Shown: in pieces, positions 44,474-56,359 of the stretch
Position numbering within the stretch: position 1 is the first letter of the stretch
How the letters are laid out: each line of letters begins with the position of its first letter
The notes under the pieces: model-generated
The model's database searches: none
The model's input: the letters and a program-made list of their open reading frames with translations, nothing else
Told to the model about the DNA's origin: nothing
Assembly: GCA_022036555.1 (NCBI GenBank)
Contig: CM039123.1
Location: forward strand, 14,606,326-14,670,325
Source: Microstegium vimineum
Taxonomy: Eukaryota; Streptophyta; Magnoliopsida; Poales; Poaceae
DNA: 64,000 bases
Reading direction: 5' to 3'
Position numbers and translations under genes: made by a program

Positions 44474-45729
44474 CACTACCGGACACAATTGCTTTGCTGA
44501 GTGCCAGGGGCACTCGACAAACGCTTTGTTGAGTGCCACACTTGGCAAAAAATGGGTCGGCAAAGACGCCTTTGCCGAGTGTTTTTTTTTAGGGCACTCG
44601 GCAAAGCCTTTGCCAAGCGTCAGATACGTACTCGGTAAAGTTCAAACCGAAAAAACCCAAAAATTGTAGCACAAAAAAATTTAATCGAGGGAGATCTCCA
44701 CGTCAGGCAAAGTTGCAAGTTGCGACATTTTTCGCACAAAATCCACAGCTTCGTGGCTGGTGGGATTCAAACCGACGCCCTCTCCCTCGCGTGTACCCTC
44801 TTCAAACTACTACACCACACTGTCACTTGTATCTAGATTCCGTTTCGGTTCCCACGTATTATATTAAACCGAGTGTAAATCACTTTGTGTCAACTGTTTG
44901 GGGGCCCTGAATGAATTTAAATGAAAAAGTTATAAACTATAAAGTTTCATAACTTTTTGAGATCTGCACTTTTTGTTTAGAAAGTTTTTCCACCCAAGGT
45001 CCTTTACAAAATTTGAGTTTTAAAATTTTGAAATTGAAAAGCAATTTTGCATGACAAGATGATTTTTTAAAAAGTGGTCAAATACAATGTTTCATAACTT
45101 TTCAAGATCTATATTGTTTATTTTGGTTGTTTTTTCTCTGCGAGGTTGTCTGAAAAATTCGAAGTTTTAATTTTAGAAATTCAATCACAGTTTTACATGA
45201 CAAGATGATTTCAAACCAAAAAAATGCCAACTATAAAGTTTCATAAGTTTTTGAGATCTACAAAGTTTATCTTGGGTGTTTGATCATCTGTTCATCCGAC
45301 AGGTTGTTCTAACATTATTCACAAATCTTATATATCTCTTTTGTAGTTTGGTAAACTAAACTACAATAGAGACATGCAAGATTTGAAAAAAAATTAATTT
45401 TATTTTGTCATATGAAGAAATGATCAAAATAAATATTGTATATCTTAATAAGTTAAACAACTTTGTAGTTGAAAATTTTTCATTAGAATTAATTTACTAC
45501 TTCAAAATGTGCTCTGAAATTTACTTTGCCTAGTGTAAAAAACACTCATCAAAAAAGCTCTTTACCGAGTGTGAAAAAGATATTCCGCAAAGTGCTCTTT
45601 GTCGAGTGTAATAAAAAAGCTCTCGGCAAAGAAGCTTCTTTGCCGCTAAAGAAATTCTTTGTCGAGTGTTCGATAAAAAGCACTTGGCAAACCTCTTGGC
45701 ACTCGGCAAAGAGCCGGTTTCCGGTACTG
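44474..45729. mobile_element. Non-autonomous CACTA, 1.26 kb, TTTGCCGAG family
   Basis: The left end is CACTACCGGACACAATTGCTTTGC; the right end is GCAAAGAGCCGGTTTCCGGTACTG, which in reverse complement reads CAGTACCGGAAACCGGC, so the last bases have mutated (TACTG for TAGTG). The flanks TCT (44471-44473) and TTT (45730-45732) are compatible with a 3-bp duplication that has one change. ACTCGGCAAAG / TTTGCCGAGTG subterminal repeats crowd both ends. The interior has two diverged copies of a block (GTTTCATAACTTTTTGAGATC) and no gene. Confidence 0.7.
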
Positions 45730-46075
45730 TTTAGTGCCCACTATAACAGCTGATCACTACCGGAAACAAGACGTTTGCCGAGTGCCCGAGACTTTACCGA
45801 GAGCTTTTTATCGGACACTCGGCATAGAATTCGTTGCCGAGAGCTGCTCTCGGCACCATACAATACTCGGCAGAAACCACGGTGTCGAGAGCCAGCTCTC
45901 GGCAAAGGAAAACTCTCGGCAAAGAATTTTCTTTGCCGAGAGCTAGGCCGTCAGCAAACAATTCCTTTCGGCAAACGAAACGTCAGCCTCCTACGTTATC
46001 CTTTGCCGAGAGTCAAACGTCAAGTTCTCGACAAAACTTTTGAACGGCGTGTTGTCGTTCTCCCATACAATTTTA

Positions 46076-46166
46076 AAACGTTGGTGACGTAGGATAGTCA
46101 TCACATATGATCATATGTGATGACATGAGATGTACAGTTTTCTTCAATCCAATGTCACCAACGTTT
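46076..46166. repeat. Nested inverted repeats with a 26-bp perfect palindrome
   Basis: AAACGTTGGTGAC (46076-46088) pairs with GTCACCAACGTTT (46154-46166). Between them, 46098-46123 is a perfect palindrome with half-site TCATCACATATGA. The structure sits just inside the left subterminal array of the 9.2-kb CACTA element and could form a cruciform or bind a dimeric protein; that role is speculative. Confidence 0.8.
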
Positions 46167-46739
46167 CGAAATCGTCTCAATTTTTTTCTCAAGCCTACAC
46201 ATGTGATATCAAGTCCACTCAAAAAATTTTGTGATTTTTGGAATTCGTTTGTATTTTATATAATTTTAAAAACAAGTCACACGCAAGTTGTTGGTCAAGT
46301 TTGGTGAATAAGATGTTTAAAATTCCGCGCCTGTCCTTGATAACGACTCAATGTGCGCTACAAACCACGAATATCATTTTTTCAGTCATCAAATTCCATT
46401 ATTCGATGCACCTGCAGTTCAAAGTTGTTTTTTAAAGAATATCAATTTAAATAAAAAAACCAAAGAAATATAGCAAAACTACTCACAAATATACCAAATT
46501 CTAAGATTAGGTCACTAGCAATGTAAAAAGCAAGAAAAAAATGACTGGAAAAAAAGAAAAAAATTCAAATTCTTTGCCGAGAGTAACCCTAAAGCTCTTG
46601 GCAAAGATTCGTTGCCGAGAGCCTGAGACGTGGCTCTCGGCAAAGAAATTACGTGAATAAAAAAAAATAAAAAAACCCTTTGCCGAGAGCGGGATCGGGG
46701 GCTCTCAGCAAAGAGGGAAACCAGGACTTAGGCGTTTTC

Positions 46740-47175
46740 GGCCGTTGCACTCACTCTCTCACTCACTCTCTTTCTCACTGTCTCTGTCTCCCTCGGCCCT
46801 CACCCCGCACCGCCGCCGCCCACCGCGCCGCCGCGCCACAGCATCCCGCCCGACCCTCCGCGCCCTCCCCAGACCGCCCGCCGCCCCCGCGCCCCCTTCC
46901 CCGACCGCCCGCCGTGCCGCCACGACCCCCTCCCTCCACGCCCCAGCGCAGGCGCTGCCGCGGCCCCCTTCCCCCGCGCCCCCCGCTCCGCCGTCGCCGG
47001 GCCGCGCCATACAGAGGAGGAGGAGGCCGGATGAAAAGGAGGAAGAGGAGGGGGAGAAGAAGAAGGAGGAGAAGAAGAAGAAGAAGAAGAAGAAGAAAGA
47101 GGAGGAGGAGGAGGAGGAGGTGTCCGCCCGCGATCTTCGGCCAAGCTATCCACCGTCACCGGCTCACCTAGGTAT
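46740..47175 (+). other. GC-rich leader block and (GAA/GAG)n tract
   Basis: CTCTCACTCACTCTC runs lead into CCGCC-rich sequence (46800-47010), then a purine tract of GAG and GAA triplets (47030-47120), and a probable splice-type or leader stretch. Frames are open but are only Arg/Pro/Ala or Glu/Lys repeats. It is likely the 5' UTR of the TNP2 transcript; 47172-48000 holds no further coding sequence that I can support. Confidence 0.5.
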
Positions 47176-48003
47176 GCAATTTAGTTTCGACTTAGGGTTA
47201 GTAGTTATGGTGAAGGTAGTGAGTTTAGTCCTAAATTAGTTAGATATTTAGGATGCTTGTCATAGGGGATTTAGGGTACCGGTGGTGGTGGTGTTGGTGG
47301 CGGAGACTTGTTATATATGTGGTTGCCGGCCATCGAGCCGCTAATTTCTTGCAGGTTATTAATATCACCATGTAGGGGAGATGCTGTCGAATTTTTTAAT
47401 TGACTTAGAATGTTTTTTTGAACAACGGAGCCCATCGAGGCTTATCCTGAGGACCTCGGCGACCCCGTTTGCATTCCTCGTCATTGCGGGTCTTCCTGCA
47501 CCACATCGACTCACCACAACCCTGACTCACCACGACACCGCTAGCCTGACTCCACCGCCACCCACGGTATAACTTTTCTTTTCCGCTTATGGTCATAGGT
47601 CACGTAAATCAGTTTGGCGTCTCCCATTCGAAAGAGGAACGGTTAGACATATGCAAAATTATGCCTATGTATATCCGTATCTGTTTTGAATTGTCCACGT
47701 TTTTTGGACAGCCTGTGGATGCGTACATGTGTTAGTTCCTTTGGCCTTCTCCGATTCGAGACAACGTTTTGGCATCACCAACCTGTTGTTCTCTGCATAC
47801 ACACTCTCCTTGCCAGGACGTGTATGGAGAGAACAACGGGGAGGTGCTGCTGAAATTTTGTCTCGAATAGGAGTAGGTCATAGGAACTAACACATCTACA
47901 CATCTGCGGGTGGGATTATGACCTATCCTCACCTATTAAATAGTAGGAACGTTATGTATATGCAATTGATATTTACTTTGGTCACCGGTATATATCTTAG
48001 AGG

Positions 48004-51000
48004 ATGGATGACCGTGAGTGGATGTACATGGGGCGCTCAAGTCCGAATGATTTCACCCATGGATGGATGATAAAGACCAATGCTTTCTTAGAACATGCAT
48101 TTGGCCAGTCTGGTAAAGGAGCATTTCTAGTTTTGTGTCCGTGCCAGAAATGTGCAAACAGAAAAAGGAAAAAGAAGGTGGACATGGGTAAACATCTAGT
48201 GTTGAATGGATTTACACCGGATTATACTCGGTGGGTATACCACGGTGAATACAATCATTTAAGAGAGGAGGTGGTGAGACCCCGCATAGAGGATTTTGAT
48301 GCTGCTGCGGGGGTAGCAGACATGTTAGATGACTTTCACGAAGGACAATATGCTGAAGAACGTGCTGAGGAGGAGATGGAGGCAACCGCAATGGCCTTCT
48401 ACGACATGATGTCTTCAGCACAGAAACCCCTTCATGATCGGACAACGGTGTCTCAACTGGATGCCATTGGACGCTTAATGGGTTTCAAGTCCGAGTGTAG
48501 CATGAGTCGAGAACACTTCGATGGTATGTTGACCATGATTGGCAGCCTCCTTCCGGATGGCTACATTTTGCCAAAGAGCATGTATGAGTCACAGAAACTC
48601 CTTCGTGCACTCAAGATGCCATATGATTAGATACATGCTTGTGAGAATGGGTGTGTCTTATTTAGAAAAGAACTTAGTGTTGCAAAGTACTTTCCAAAGT
48701 GTAAATCCTCTAGATATCTTGAGGTAGACTCTGGTGATGGCCAGAAGAGGCAGCTTACGGTCTCCGTGAAGATCCTATGGTACCTCCCGTTTATACCAAG
48801 GATCCAACGACTATACATGACCGAGGAATCCGCAAAACAAATGACATGGCACAAAAATGGAAAACGATATAATCCTGACAAACTAGTACATCCATCCGAT
48901 GGTGAAGCATGGACTTTGATGCCATTCATCATGAGAAAGCCGCTGAGGCTCATAATGTACGTGTTGCTCTAGGAATTGATGGGTTCAATCCTTATGGAAT
49001 GATGGCGTCCCCATACACATGTTGGCCTGTGTTTGTTATCCCTCTCAATCTTCCCCCTGGCCTATGCTTTCAAAGGCAAAACATGTTCTTGTCACTGATA
49101 ATTCCTGGACACCCGGGGAACCATATGGGTGTGTACATGGAACCTTTGATTGATGAATTGATCCATGCTTGGGAGGAAGGCATATGGACATATGACCGAG
49201 CTACAAAGACAAACTTCAAAATGCATGTTTGCTACCAGTACTCACTGCATGACTTCTTGGCATATGGGATATTCTGTGCTTGGTGTGTTCACGGGAAGTT
49301 TCCATGCCCATTATGCAAGGAACAACTGAGGTTTATTTGGTTGCAGAAGGGTGGCAAATATTCGTCATTCGATAAACATCGTCAATTCCTCCCTCTTGAC
49401 CATCCATTCAGGCAAGACATAAAGAACTTTACAAAAGGTGTCGTAGTGAATGACCCTCCATCGCTGATGAGTACTAGTGCTGAGGACAGGGCTCGGATAG
49501 AGCCTTTGTTTCCAATACAGATGGTCATTTTGTGGGGTATGGTGAGGAACACATGTGGACTCATAAGTCGGGGTTGACGAGGCTCCCTATTTTGATGACC
49601 TCCTTCTGCCACATACAATTGATGTAATGCACACTGAAAAGAATGTGGCTGAGGCGCTATGGGGAACCCTCATGGAAACTGAAAAGTCAAAGGACAACCC
49701 TAAGGCCAGAGTAGACTTGGCAATGTTGTGTGATAGGCCACATCAGGAGATGCAACCTCCTGGAAGCGGCAAGACATGGAAAAGGCGTAAGGCTGATTTT
49801 GTCTTGGCCAGAAAACACAGGAAGGAAGTACTTGAATGGATACAGACGCTAATGTTCCCTGATGGGTATGCAGCGAATCTGAGGAGGGGAGTGAACTTAT
49901 CTACTCTGCGAGTCCATGGTATGAAGAGTCATGATTACCACGTATGGATTGAGCGGCTTCTTCCGGCGATGGTTTGAAGTTATGTCCCTGAGCATGTGTG
50001 GGTAGCGCTGGCAGAGTTGAGCTACTTCTTTCACCAGCTATGTTCGAAAGAGTTATCTCGGACCATGATCAAGGACTTGGAAAACGTGGCGCCGTTGTTG
50101 TTGTGTAAGTTAGAGAAGATCTTTCCATCCGGTTTCTTCAATCCTATGCAACACTTGATATTGCACCTGGCTTATGAGGCAAAAATGTGGGGTCCCGTCC
50201 AATTCCATTGGTGTTATCCACTTGAGAGAAGTATGAAGACTCTTCGCACAAAATGTAGAAATAAAAGCAAGATTGAGGCTTCCATTGCTGAGGCATTCAT
50301 TCTAGAGGAGGTATCCAACTATACAGATAAATACTACACCGAGAATCTTCCAAGCGTGCATAATCCACCTGCTCGTTACAATGCTGGTGAAAATGAATCA
50401 AACCTCAGTCTTTTCTGAGGGCAACTTGGAAGCGCAAGTGCAGCTACCATGAAGTCCCTGAGACATGAAGAGTGGCATTGCATCATGCTATATGTGTTGA
50501 CCAACCTTAACGAGGTGGCGTTGTACATTGGGTAAGTTCAGCCCGATCTTGTTTCAATATGCCATCAATTTTCCTCTGCCAACCCCTTGTTTGACGCCCG
50601 ATCTTGTTTCAATATGCCATCAATTTTCCTCTGCCAACCCCTTGTTTGACATTGGTACAGGGAATTCCTTCATCACTTTTGGAATCAATCACGGGATCCT
50701 ACCCCGCAGGAAACAGATACCCTTCTTGTGAAGGGTGCTGGACAGGGGAGGCCTGATTTCATTTTTTGGTTCAAAACCAAGGTAGTTTCTAATTTAGCTT
50801 TTACCCAGTTTGAATTTTCAGGCCTCCCTAAAATCCTAATGTAATATAACGATCTATCTTGAATGCAGGCTCAAACCGATGACTCTATTAGTGACGAGTT
50901 GAGACAGGTTGCAAATGGTTGTGCCTATAGGATGAAGTCATTTAATAGTTATGATGTGAATGGATATCGTTTTCACACAGCAAGCTACGAGCAGAGTCGA

Positions 51001-51672
51001 TCCAATCAACGAACCATAAATAGCGGTGTTTGTACACCTGGCACTGATGGCCTAGACTATTATGGAAGAGTCGATGGAATATATCAACTTTCATTTGCAA
51101 ATTGCATCGGTACCAAACCTCTTCGTCCTGTCATATTCAAATGTCATTGGTTTGATCCTAGAGTGACAAGACAGACCCCGCATCTTGGCCTATTTGAGAT
51201 TCGACAAGATTCTATCTATCAAGAAGATGATGTCTACATTGTGGCTCAACAGGCCACACAGGTTTACTATACCTCATACGCATGCCAAACCAAATAGCAT
51301 CTTAAGGGTTGGGCTATTGTGCATAAGGTATCTCCACACGGTAAACTACCTGTTCCGAACGATGAAGATTACAACTTCAACACAAACACATATGATGGAG
51401 AATTCTTTCAAGAAGATGGGCTACAAGGGAGGTTCGAGATAGACTTAACCGAAGCGGTAGTAATGGACGTAGATAATGAGTTGGTTGATGACGTCGATGA
51501 AGGGCATGAGGTGCAAAACGTGAAGGATTTAGAAATGCTTGAACGATTACATGTTGGCAATGACAATGAAGACAACATTACTCCTTCGGATAGAACTGAT
51601 TATTTGGATATGGTTGATAGTGATGATGAGTCTTATAATCCAGCTAATTCGGATAATACAGATTATTTCTAA
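48004..51672 (+). pseudogene. TNP2 (TNPD-type) transposase of the 9.2-kb CACTA element, decayed
   Basis: ATG at 48004 (MDDREWMYMGR). Transpos_assoc domain with LCPCQKCANR; Transposase_21 region with CENGCVLFRKE, NPYGMMASPYTCWPV, NMFLSLIIPG; the DUF4218-like part HVWVALAELSYFFHQLC and ILHLAYEAKMWGPVQFHW; and the DUF4216-like part GRVDGIYQLSF, FKCHWFDP. Introns are visible near 50533-50660 and 50781-50868. Lesions: TAG at 48628; a frameshift near 48913; another before 49540; a 1-bp loss near 49594; TGA at 49975 and at 50416, both in positions where arginine CGA is expected; TAG at 51295. An acidic tail (DMVDSDDESYNP) ends at 51670. It cannot make a full protein. Confidence 0.88.
50540..50650 (+). 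repeat. 55-bp tandem duplication in a TNP2 intron
   Basis: The block beginning GCCCGATCTTGTTTCAATAT and ending CCCCTTGTTTGAC occurs twice in direct succession (about 50540-50594 and 50595-50649) with no visible change, so it is recent. It lies within an intron-like gap. Confidence 0.85.
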
Positions 51673-51798
51673 AACATGTAATATTTAGTAAATATATCTT
51701 GCTTATTTTGTGTCTATTTTTAATTTCTTGTTAATTAAACTAATTATTTACTAATTATCTATTGTTTATTATTTCCAATTGCAGGTGACTGAGAAAAG

Positions 51799-54015
51799 AT
51801 GGTGGGAGGATGTCAGAGGAACGTGAACTCGATCTACGGGAGGTCACATCCCATTAAGGGGGAGTCGTCGACCGGGACCGGCAGGGGTCGCAGGAGGAGA
51901 TAGCCTCCTCGTCCTCCCACGCCGGTGGAGGAGGAGGTCGCGAAGGAGCCCTAGCAGGAGGAGGACGAGGACGACGACGACGACGGGCAGGAGCAGCAGC
52001 CGCAGCAGCAGGAGGAGGATGAGGACGAGGATGACGACGATGGGCAAGAGCAGGACAGAGACGATGAGGAGGAGTGTGCCGGGCAGCCTGCCCGTTCGTC
52101 TACTGGAAAACTTCCGTACATGCGAGGTCCCGCGGTCCTCCCTTCTCCCCCGGCGTTAGCACGGCGCCTAGTGATTCATCCCGAAGGTCAAAAGTAAGTA
52201 AATTTACGCGTTTTCAATACTTGCTCTTATGATATGTTGCAAAATGAAGTTGAAACTAATGTGTTATCAATCACTTATGCAGGAACTGGACGCTTGTGTC
52301 GGGTGTTGCTTCTCAAGTGCGCCATATCAATGGCATCCTGGTCTTCTGTGCAAGACGCACTTCCCTGGCTTGGTTGACTATGCCGAGAAGAACGAGCCGG
52401 CCTACACCTTCAAGCACTACGCCAGCGCCCCCGACAACATAGCTAGAAACAAGAAGGTGCGGGTGAAGCATGACTTTTGGGTAAGTGTTCATCGGACCAC
52501 TTTGCTCAATACATGACATTCATTGCCTTTGTCTTCAAATGATTCTCTAGACATATGTGTCTCTATGCAGCTTTATTTCAAATGTGATGAGGGATATGAG
52601 GACAGGGCGGATGCGGTGCTTTCAAAAGCATGCATAAAGCTCGTAGTGGACACCCATTATGAGTCACGCCTCCAAGCCATTGTCAACTACCATAGGTCCG
52701 AGCTCGGAGAAGCTCTTAAAAAGATGGATCCACGAGACAAGAGGCTTACACATGAACAGTACACGAAGGTAGATAAACAATATTAATATTTTTTTCATGT
52801 AATATGCAAATAACTGATGATGTGCAGATGTGTCCCTGGTGGTGCGCCAATTATCTCGAGTGTTGGCGTGCGATTGTGGACAGGTGGTGCTCCGACGAGT
52901 GGGTTGCAACACACGAGGCTGTCCGGTTGCGGCGTTTACAGATGGGAGGGGCATCACACCATCAAGGCAACCGCAACCTCGTCTCATTCGGCAAAGTTTG
53001 GGTACTTCAATTCATTGTTTTAATTTCGACATTCAATTCCATATGATTTCTAATCTTGCTGATGTCTATCTCGCAGTCGGATTCACATGGGGGGCGCCAT
53101 GCAACACCTTCCAGGCGTTTGCTTTGTCCAAAATGGGGATGGCGACATCCAACATCTCCTACAGCGCGGATGCACCGCCCTCTGCGTACTGCAGCCCTAC
53201 CGCCTACGCCCGCATCACCGAGTACACCTCTGCGGCAAGGGCTAAGTATGGACAGGACTACGACCCGGGCTCTCAGGACCTAGATCCAGAGATCGTGATG
53301 AGGATTGGAGGTGGAAAGAAGCATGGGCGGTACTATCTTGGCGACAGCATCATCGACCCAACGTCTACTCCTCCCTCTCTCAGATCAAGGCTCAGAGCAA
53401 CGACTCAAGCATTCCCATACGCCCACGGCCAGAAGCTTCATAGCAGCATATTCTTTCACTCCAGGTGATTCATGTTTTTTCTCAGCTTAGTACAGCCTCT
53501 GAGTTGTTGCATACCTTACATTTATATTATTTAACCAATTGGTGAAATTTGCAGGCCCAGATTGTGGCTATGGATGCCCAGAGGGAGGCCGATCGGCAAA
53601 TGCAGGAGGCTAAGGACGCTTTATCCCTAGGCCCTTCTACTTAGGCAGCAGCAGGAGCTACAAAGGGCACAGGAGCATATGACATCCATGCTCAAGTACA
53701 TGCAAGGGCTTGGGCAACACTCGGGTTACGGTCTTCCGCCCTCTCCACCGCCACCACCGCCACCTCTACCTCTACCTCCACCGATCGGGCTCGGCACTCC
53801 TGTAAGTAGACTACGATTGCTTAAGGGTCAAGCCGACATTCAAAATTTAGCTAGTTATATTGGATTCCTTGTCTGACACATCCAACGTGTTTTTATTTAT
53901 GCAGCCTATATCGGCAGGTTCGAATAATCCGCATCTTCCGTGGGATGCAACCCAGAACGATGCAGGTCAGAATACGCCGAGGGGTGCTTGGAGTGGTTGG
54001 GGAGGTGGACAGTAG
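51799..54015 (+). pseudogene. CACTA second gene, Transposase_24-type (TNPA-like), decayed
   Basis: ATG at 51799 (MVGGCQRNVNSIYGR). Exon 1 to about 52193 carries an acidic Asp/Glu/Gln-rich tract (51955-52070) with two TAG stops (51902 and 51949). Exon 2 52283-52480 (WHPGLLCKTHFPGLV), exon 3 52571-52768 (YFKCDEGYEDRADAV), exon 4 52828-53001 (MCPWWCANYLECW, GASHHQGNRNLVSF), exon 5 53077-53464 (NTFQAFALSKMGMATS, DLDPEIVMRIGGGKKHGRY), exon 6 from 53555, last exon 53905-54015 ending SGWGGGQ. A +1 slip in a G run near 53092 and another near 53370 break the frame in exon 5. Family members bind subterminal repeats or act as accessory transposition proteins. The protein would be unproductive. Confidence 0.78.
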
Positions 54016-54309
54016 TTGTCTTTATCTCTGTCGTTCGTTTGTTGGACTTGATATGAACTTGTTGATGATTTTGTAAACTTGTGGATGGACTTCTGGAGTT
54101 GCGTATGGACTTGTGCACTTGTGTATAGACTTTGGATGGACTTGTGGACTTACAGGTGATATATATTGTGTTGTTTGTGATATAAGTGTCGAATGTGAGA
54201 TATATATGATGAATGTGTGATATATGTGATGAATGTGTGATATATGTGATGGACATGAGGTATATGTGATATACTGTATTGGAAAATGAAAAAAACCAGA
54301 AAAAAATAG

Positions 54310-54910
54310 GGTTTATGGTCGCTTTGCCGAGGGTAGCTCTCGGCAAAGGAGAAAAAATGACCCCTTTGCCGAGAGCCCCTCTCGGCATAGCTGGGAAAAA
54401 AGCTTTGCCGAGAGCCCCTCTCGACACAGGTGCCAAACAAATATCATTCTGTGGTCAAATTCCCAGGTGTGCTGAGAGCCTAGAGGAGGGCTCTCGGCAA
54501 AGAAATTCTGAAAAAAAATAAACATAAATGCTTTGCCGAAAGCCTTGTCAGATGACTCTCGGCAAAGAATTTAAAACAAAAAAAATAAATTCCCTTAGCC
54601 GAGAGCGTTGGTGGAGAGCTCTCGGTAAAGAATTTCAAGCAAAAAAAATAATTTTTCCTTTGTCGAGAGCCTTGTCAGAGGGCTCTCGGCACAGGACCCC
54701 GTGAGGAGGGACGGCAACGGACGGCGCCGTCTTGTTACTTTTCTCTGCCGAGAGCCGGAAAAGCTCCCGATAAATAGCTCTTGGCAAAAAAATCTTTTGC
54801 CGATCGTTTTTTTTACCGACAGGCCTTTGCCGAGAGCCCCTCTCGCAAAGCATTTGCCGAGAGCTTTTCAGCCTGTGCCGAGGGCTCCAAGCGCTCGGCA
54901 AAGCAGGCGA
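54310..54910. repeat. Right subterminal repeats of the 9.2-kb CACTA element
   Basis: About ten pairs of CTTTGCCGAGAGC and GCTCTCGGCAAAG, facing each other with short spacers, run up to 15 bp from the right terminus. Same family as the left array and as the repeats of the 1.26-kb element at 44474. Confidence 0.85.
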
Positions 54911-54924
54911 ATCCGGTAGTGGAT

Positions 54925-55540
54925 GGTGCAAAGTAATGACCGACGGTTTAAAAACCGTTGGCCAATCTTACGATTCCAGTAGTCTCGGTCAAATTATTAG
55001 TCATTGGGACTATTCTGAAAGGTTTTCATTGATATACGTTCATTTGATTTCGAAATTTTAGACGTAAAACTAGTTGCCAGGCTTATAAGTAACACACAGT
55101 TACGTTCCGCGAGTCATCACTTGATCACTGCGAATCCAAGCAATTGACTTGCTTTAATCACTGCGAACCCAAGCAGGTAGTTGATCACTGCGAGTCTTCA
55201 GTTGCCAGGTTAATTTATTAACTTGCTTTAACCTCCAGTACCATCTTTGTTGACATGACAGACATGTATTGTGTGTGAGACATCATCGAAAAGTTCTACG
55301 TGCTTTCCAACTTGTACAATTCAAAGCTCCATTTCAGGAACAAAAAATCTTGAAAGTATAAGCAATAAGGAAAAGCTAGGTTGAAGGTTAAAGCGCAAGC
55401 AAGCAGCAAGTCTCTCTAGGCAACTTAAGCCTGTGGCAAAAAAACAAACAAGTCCAGAGATCATAAGGGATCAAGTTAGCACATGGTGGGCATCAAGGTG
55501 ACAGTAGAATATTATTGCAACCATGCATTACCGCAGGTGC
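54925..55540. other. Upstream region of glycine-rich gene 3
   Basis: No coding sequence. GATCACTGCGA-CCAAGCA is repeated three times (55130-55190). It probably holds the promoter of the gene at 55609. Confidence 0.45.
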
Positions 55541-55548
55541 TATAAATA
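55541..55548 (+). promoter_or_regulatory. TATA box of glycine-rich gene 3
   Basis: TATAAATA, 61 bp before the ATG at 55609. Confidence 0.72.
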
Positions 55549-55608
55549 ACCATTTTTCATCGTCTCACATTTCCTCTCCTCCGTAGCTACTAGCTAGCCT
55601 AGCTCGCC

Positions 55609-56355
55609 ATGGCTACTTGTAAGCTCTTCTTAGCTGTTGGTCTCACTGTCCTGCTAAGCATTGGATTAACCAGTGCTATTAGGTTGGTAAACCATGCCAC
55701 AGCTGATGCCCAAGGCGGCGGCGGGGGCGGGGGTGGGGGAACGGGAACTGCCTATGGCTCTGGCTACGGTTCTGGCTCTGGCTATGCCTCCGGCAGTTCC
55801 TATGACAGCAACCCATATAGTTCTCCTATCCCAATCGAACCTGGCGCTGGCGGCTCTGCAGGTCCAGCTCCAGCCCCAATCAGTGGCAACGACAGCGTTG
55901 CTGATGGGGGCCCATACGGTGGTAGTAGCTTCACATCTGCTGGCGCATCTGGTGAGGGCTCTGGCGGTGGTGGATGGGAAGGCCATGACAAATCCGCGTC
56001 GGGGTATGGATCTGGGGGTGCGTCTGGCGAAGGCCATGGCGACTCTGGTGGGTTTTACAGTAATGGGGCTTCCAATGCGAATGGGAGTGGTGGTGGTGGT
56101 GGCTCTGGAGGAAGTTATGGCAATGGTGTGGGGGGTGGTGAGGGATCAGGAAGTGGGCAAGGCTCAGGTTATAACAGCGGACCATATGGTTCAAGCAACG
56201 CAGACAGCAGTGGTAGCGGAGGTGGACGCGGTGGTGGCCGTGACGGTGGGTTTGGCCGTGGTTCTGGTGGTGGTTCAAGTAACACTAAAGGCTCTGCATG
56301 GGACAACCCCAGTTGGGATACCAGTTATGGCGGTAACAACGGAACACATCCTTAA
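55609..56355 (+). CDS. Secreted glycine-rich (cell-wall type) protein, paralogue 3
   Basis: 248 residues from ATG 55609 (MATCKLFLAV). Signal peptide 1-23 (VGLTVLLSIGLTSA), then IRLVNHATADAQGGGG. The N third of the mature chain has GSGYGSGSGYASG repeats and a Pro-containing patch (SPIPIEPGAGGSAGPAPAP, about residues 73-91). The rest is Gly/Ser/Asn-rich with tyrosines in SYGNG and GYNSGPYG, and the end is GGNNGTHP, close to the GEGHP end of paralogue 1. Only the first part of the chain is highly repetitive. Stop TAA at 56353. It lies just outside the 9.2-kb CACTA element. Role inferred from family: wall or extracellular matrix protein. Confidence 0.9.
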   Translation: MATCKLFLAVGLTVLLSIGLTSAIRLVNHATADAQGGGGGGGGGTGTAYGSGYGSGSGYASGSSYDSNPYSSPIPIEPGAGGSAGPAPAPISGNDSVADGGPYGGSSFTSAGASGEGSGGGGWEGHDKSASGYGSGGASGEGHGDSGGFYSNGASNANGSGGGGGSGGSYGNGVGGGEGSGSGQGSGYNSGPYGSSNADSSGSGGGRGGGRDGGFGRGSGGGSSNTKGSAWDNPSWDTSYGGNNGTHP

Positions 56356-56359
56356 AATG

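Larger units (their letters stand above)
45755..54921 (+). mobile_element. 9.2-kb CACTA (En/Spm) transposon, TSD GAT
   Basis: The left end is CACTACCGGAAACAAGACG and the right end is CGAATCCGGTAGTG. GAT is duplicated at 45752-45754 and 54922-54924. GCCGAGAG / CTCTCGGC subterminal repeats fill about 45775-46030, 46570-46710 and 54310-54910. Two plus-strand genes follow the standard order: TNP2 transposase (48004-51672) and a Transposase_24-type gene (51799-54015). Both are damaged. It lies 25 bp from the related short element at 44474, in the same sense. Confidence 0.92.

Noticed and set aside
46680..47239. Arg/Lys/Glu-rich frames at 46.7-47.2 kb
   Set aside because: Produced by GC-rich and GAA/GAG repeats in the CACTA leader.
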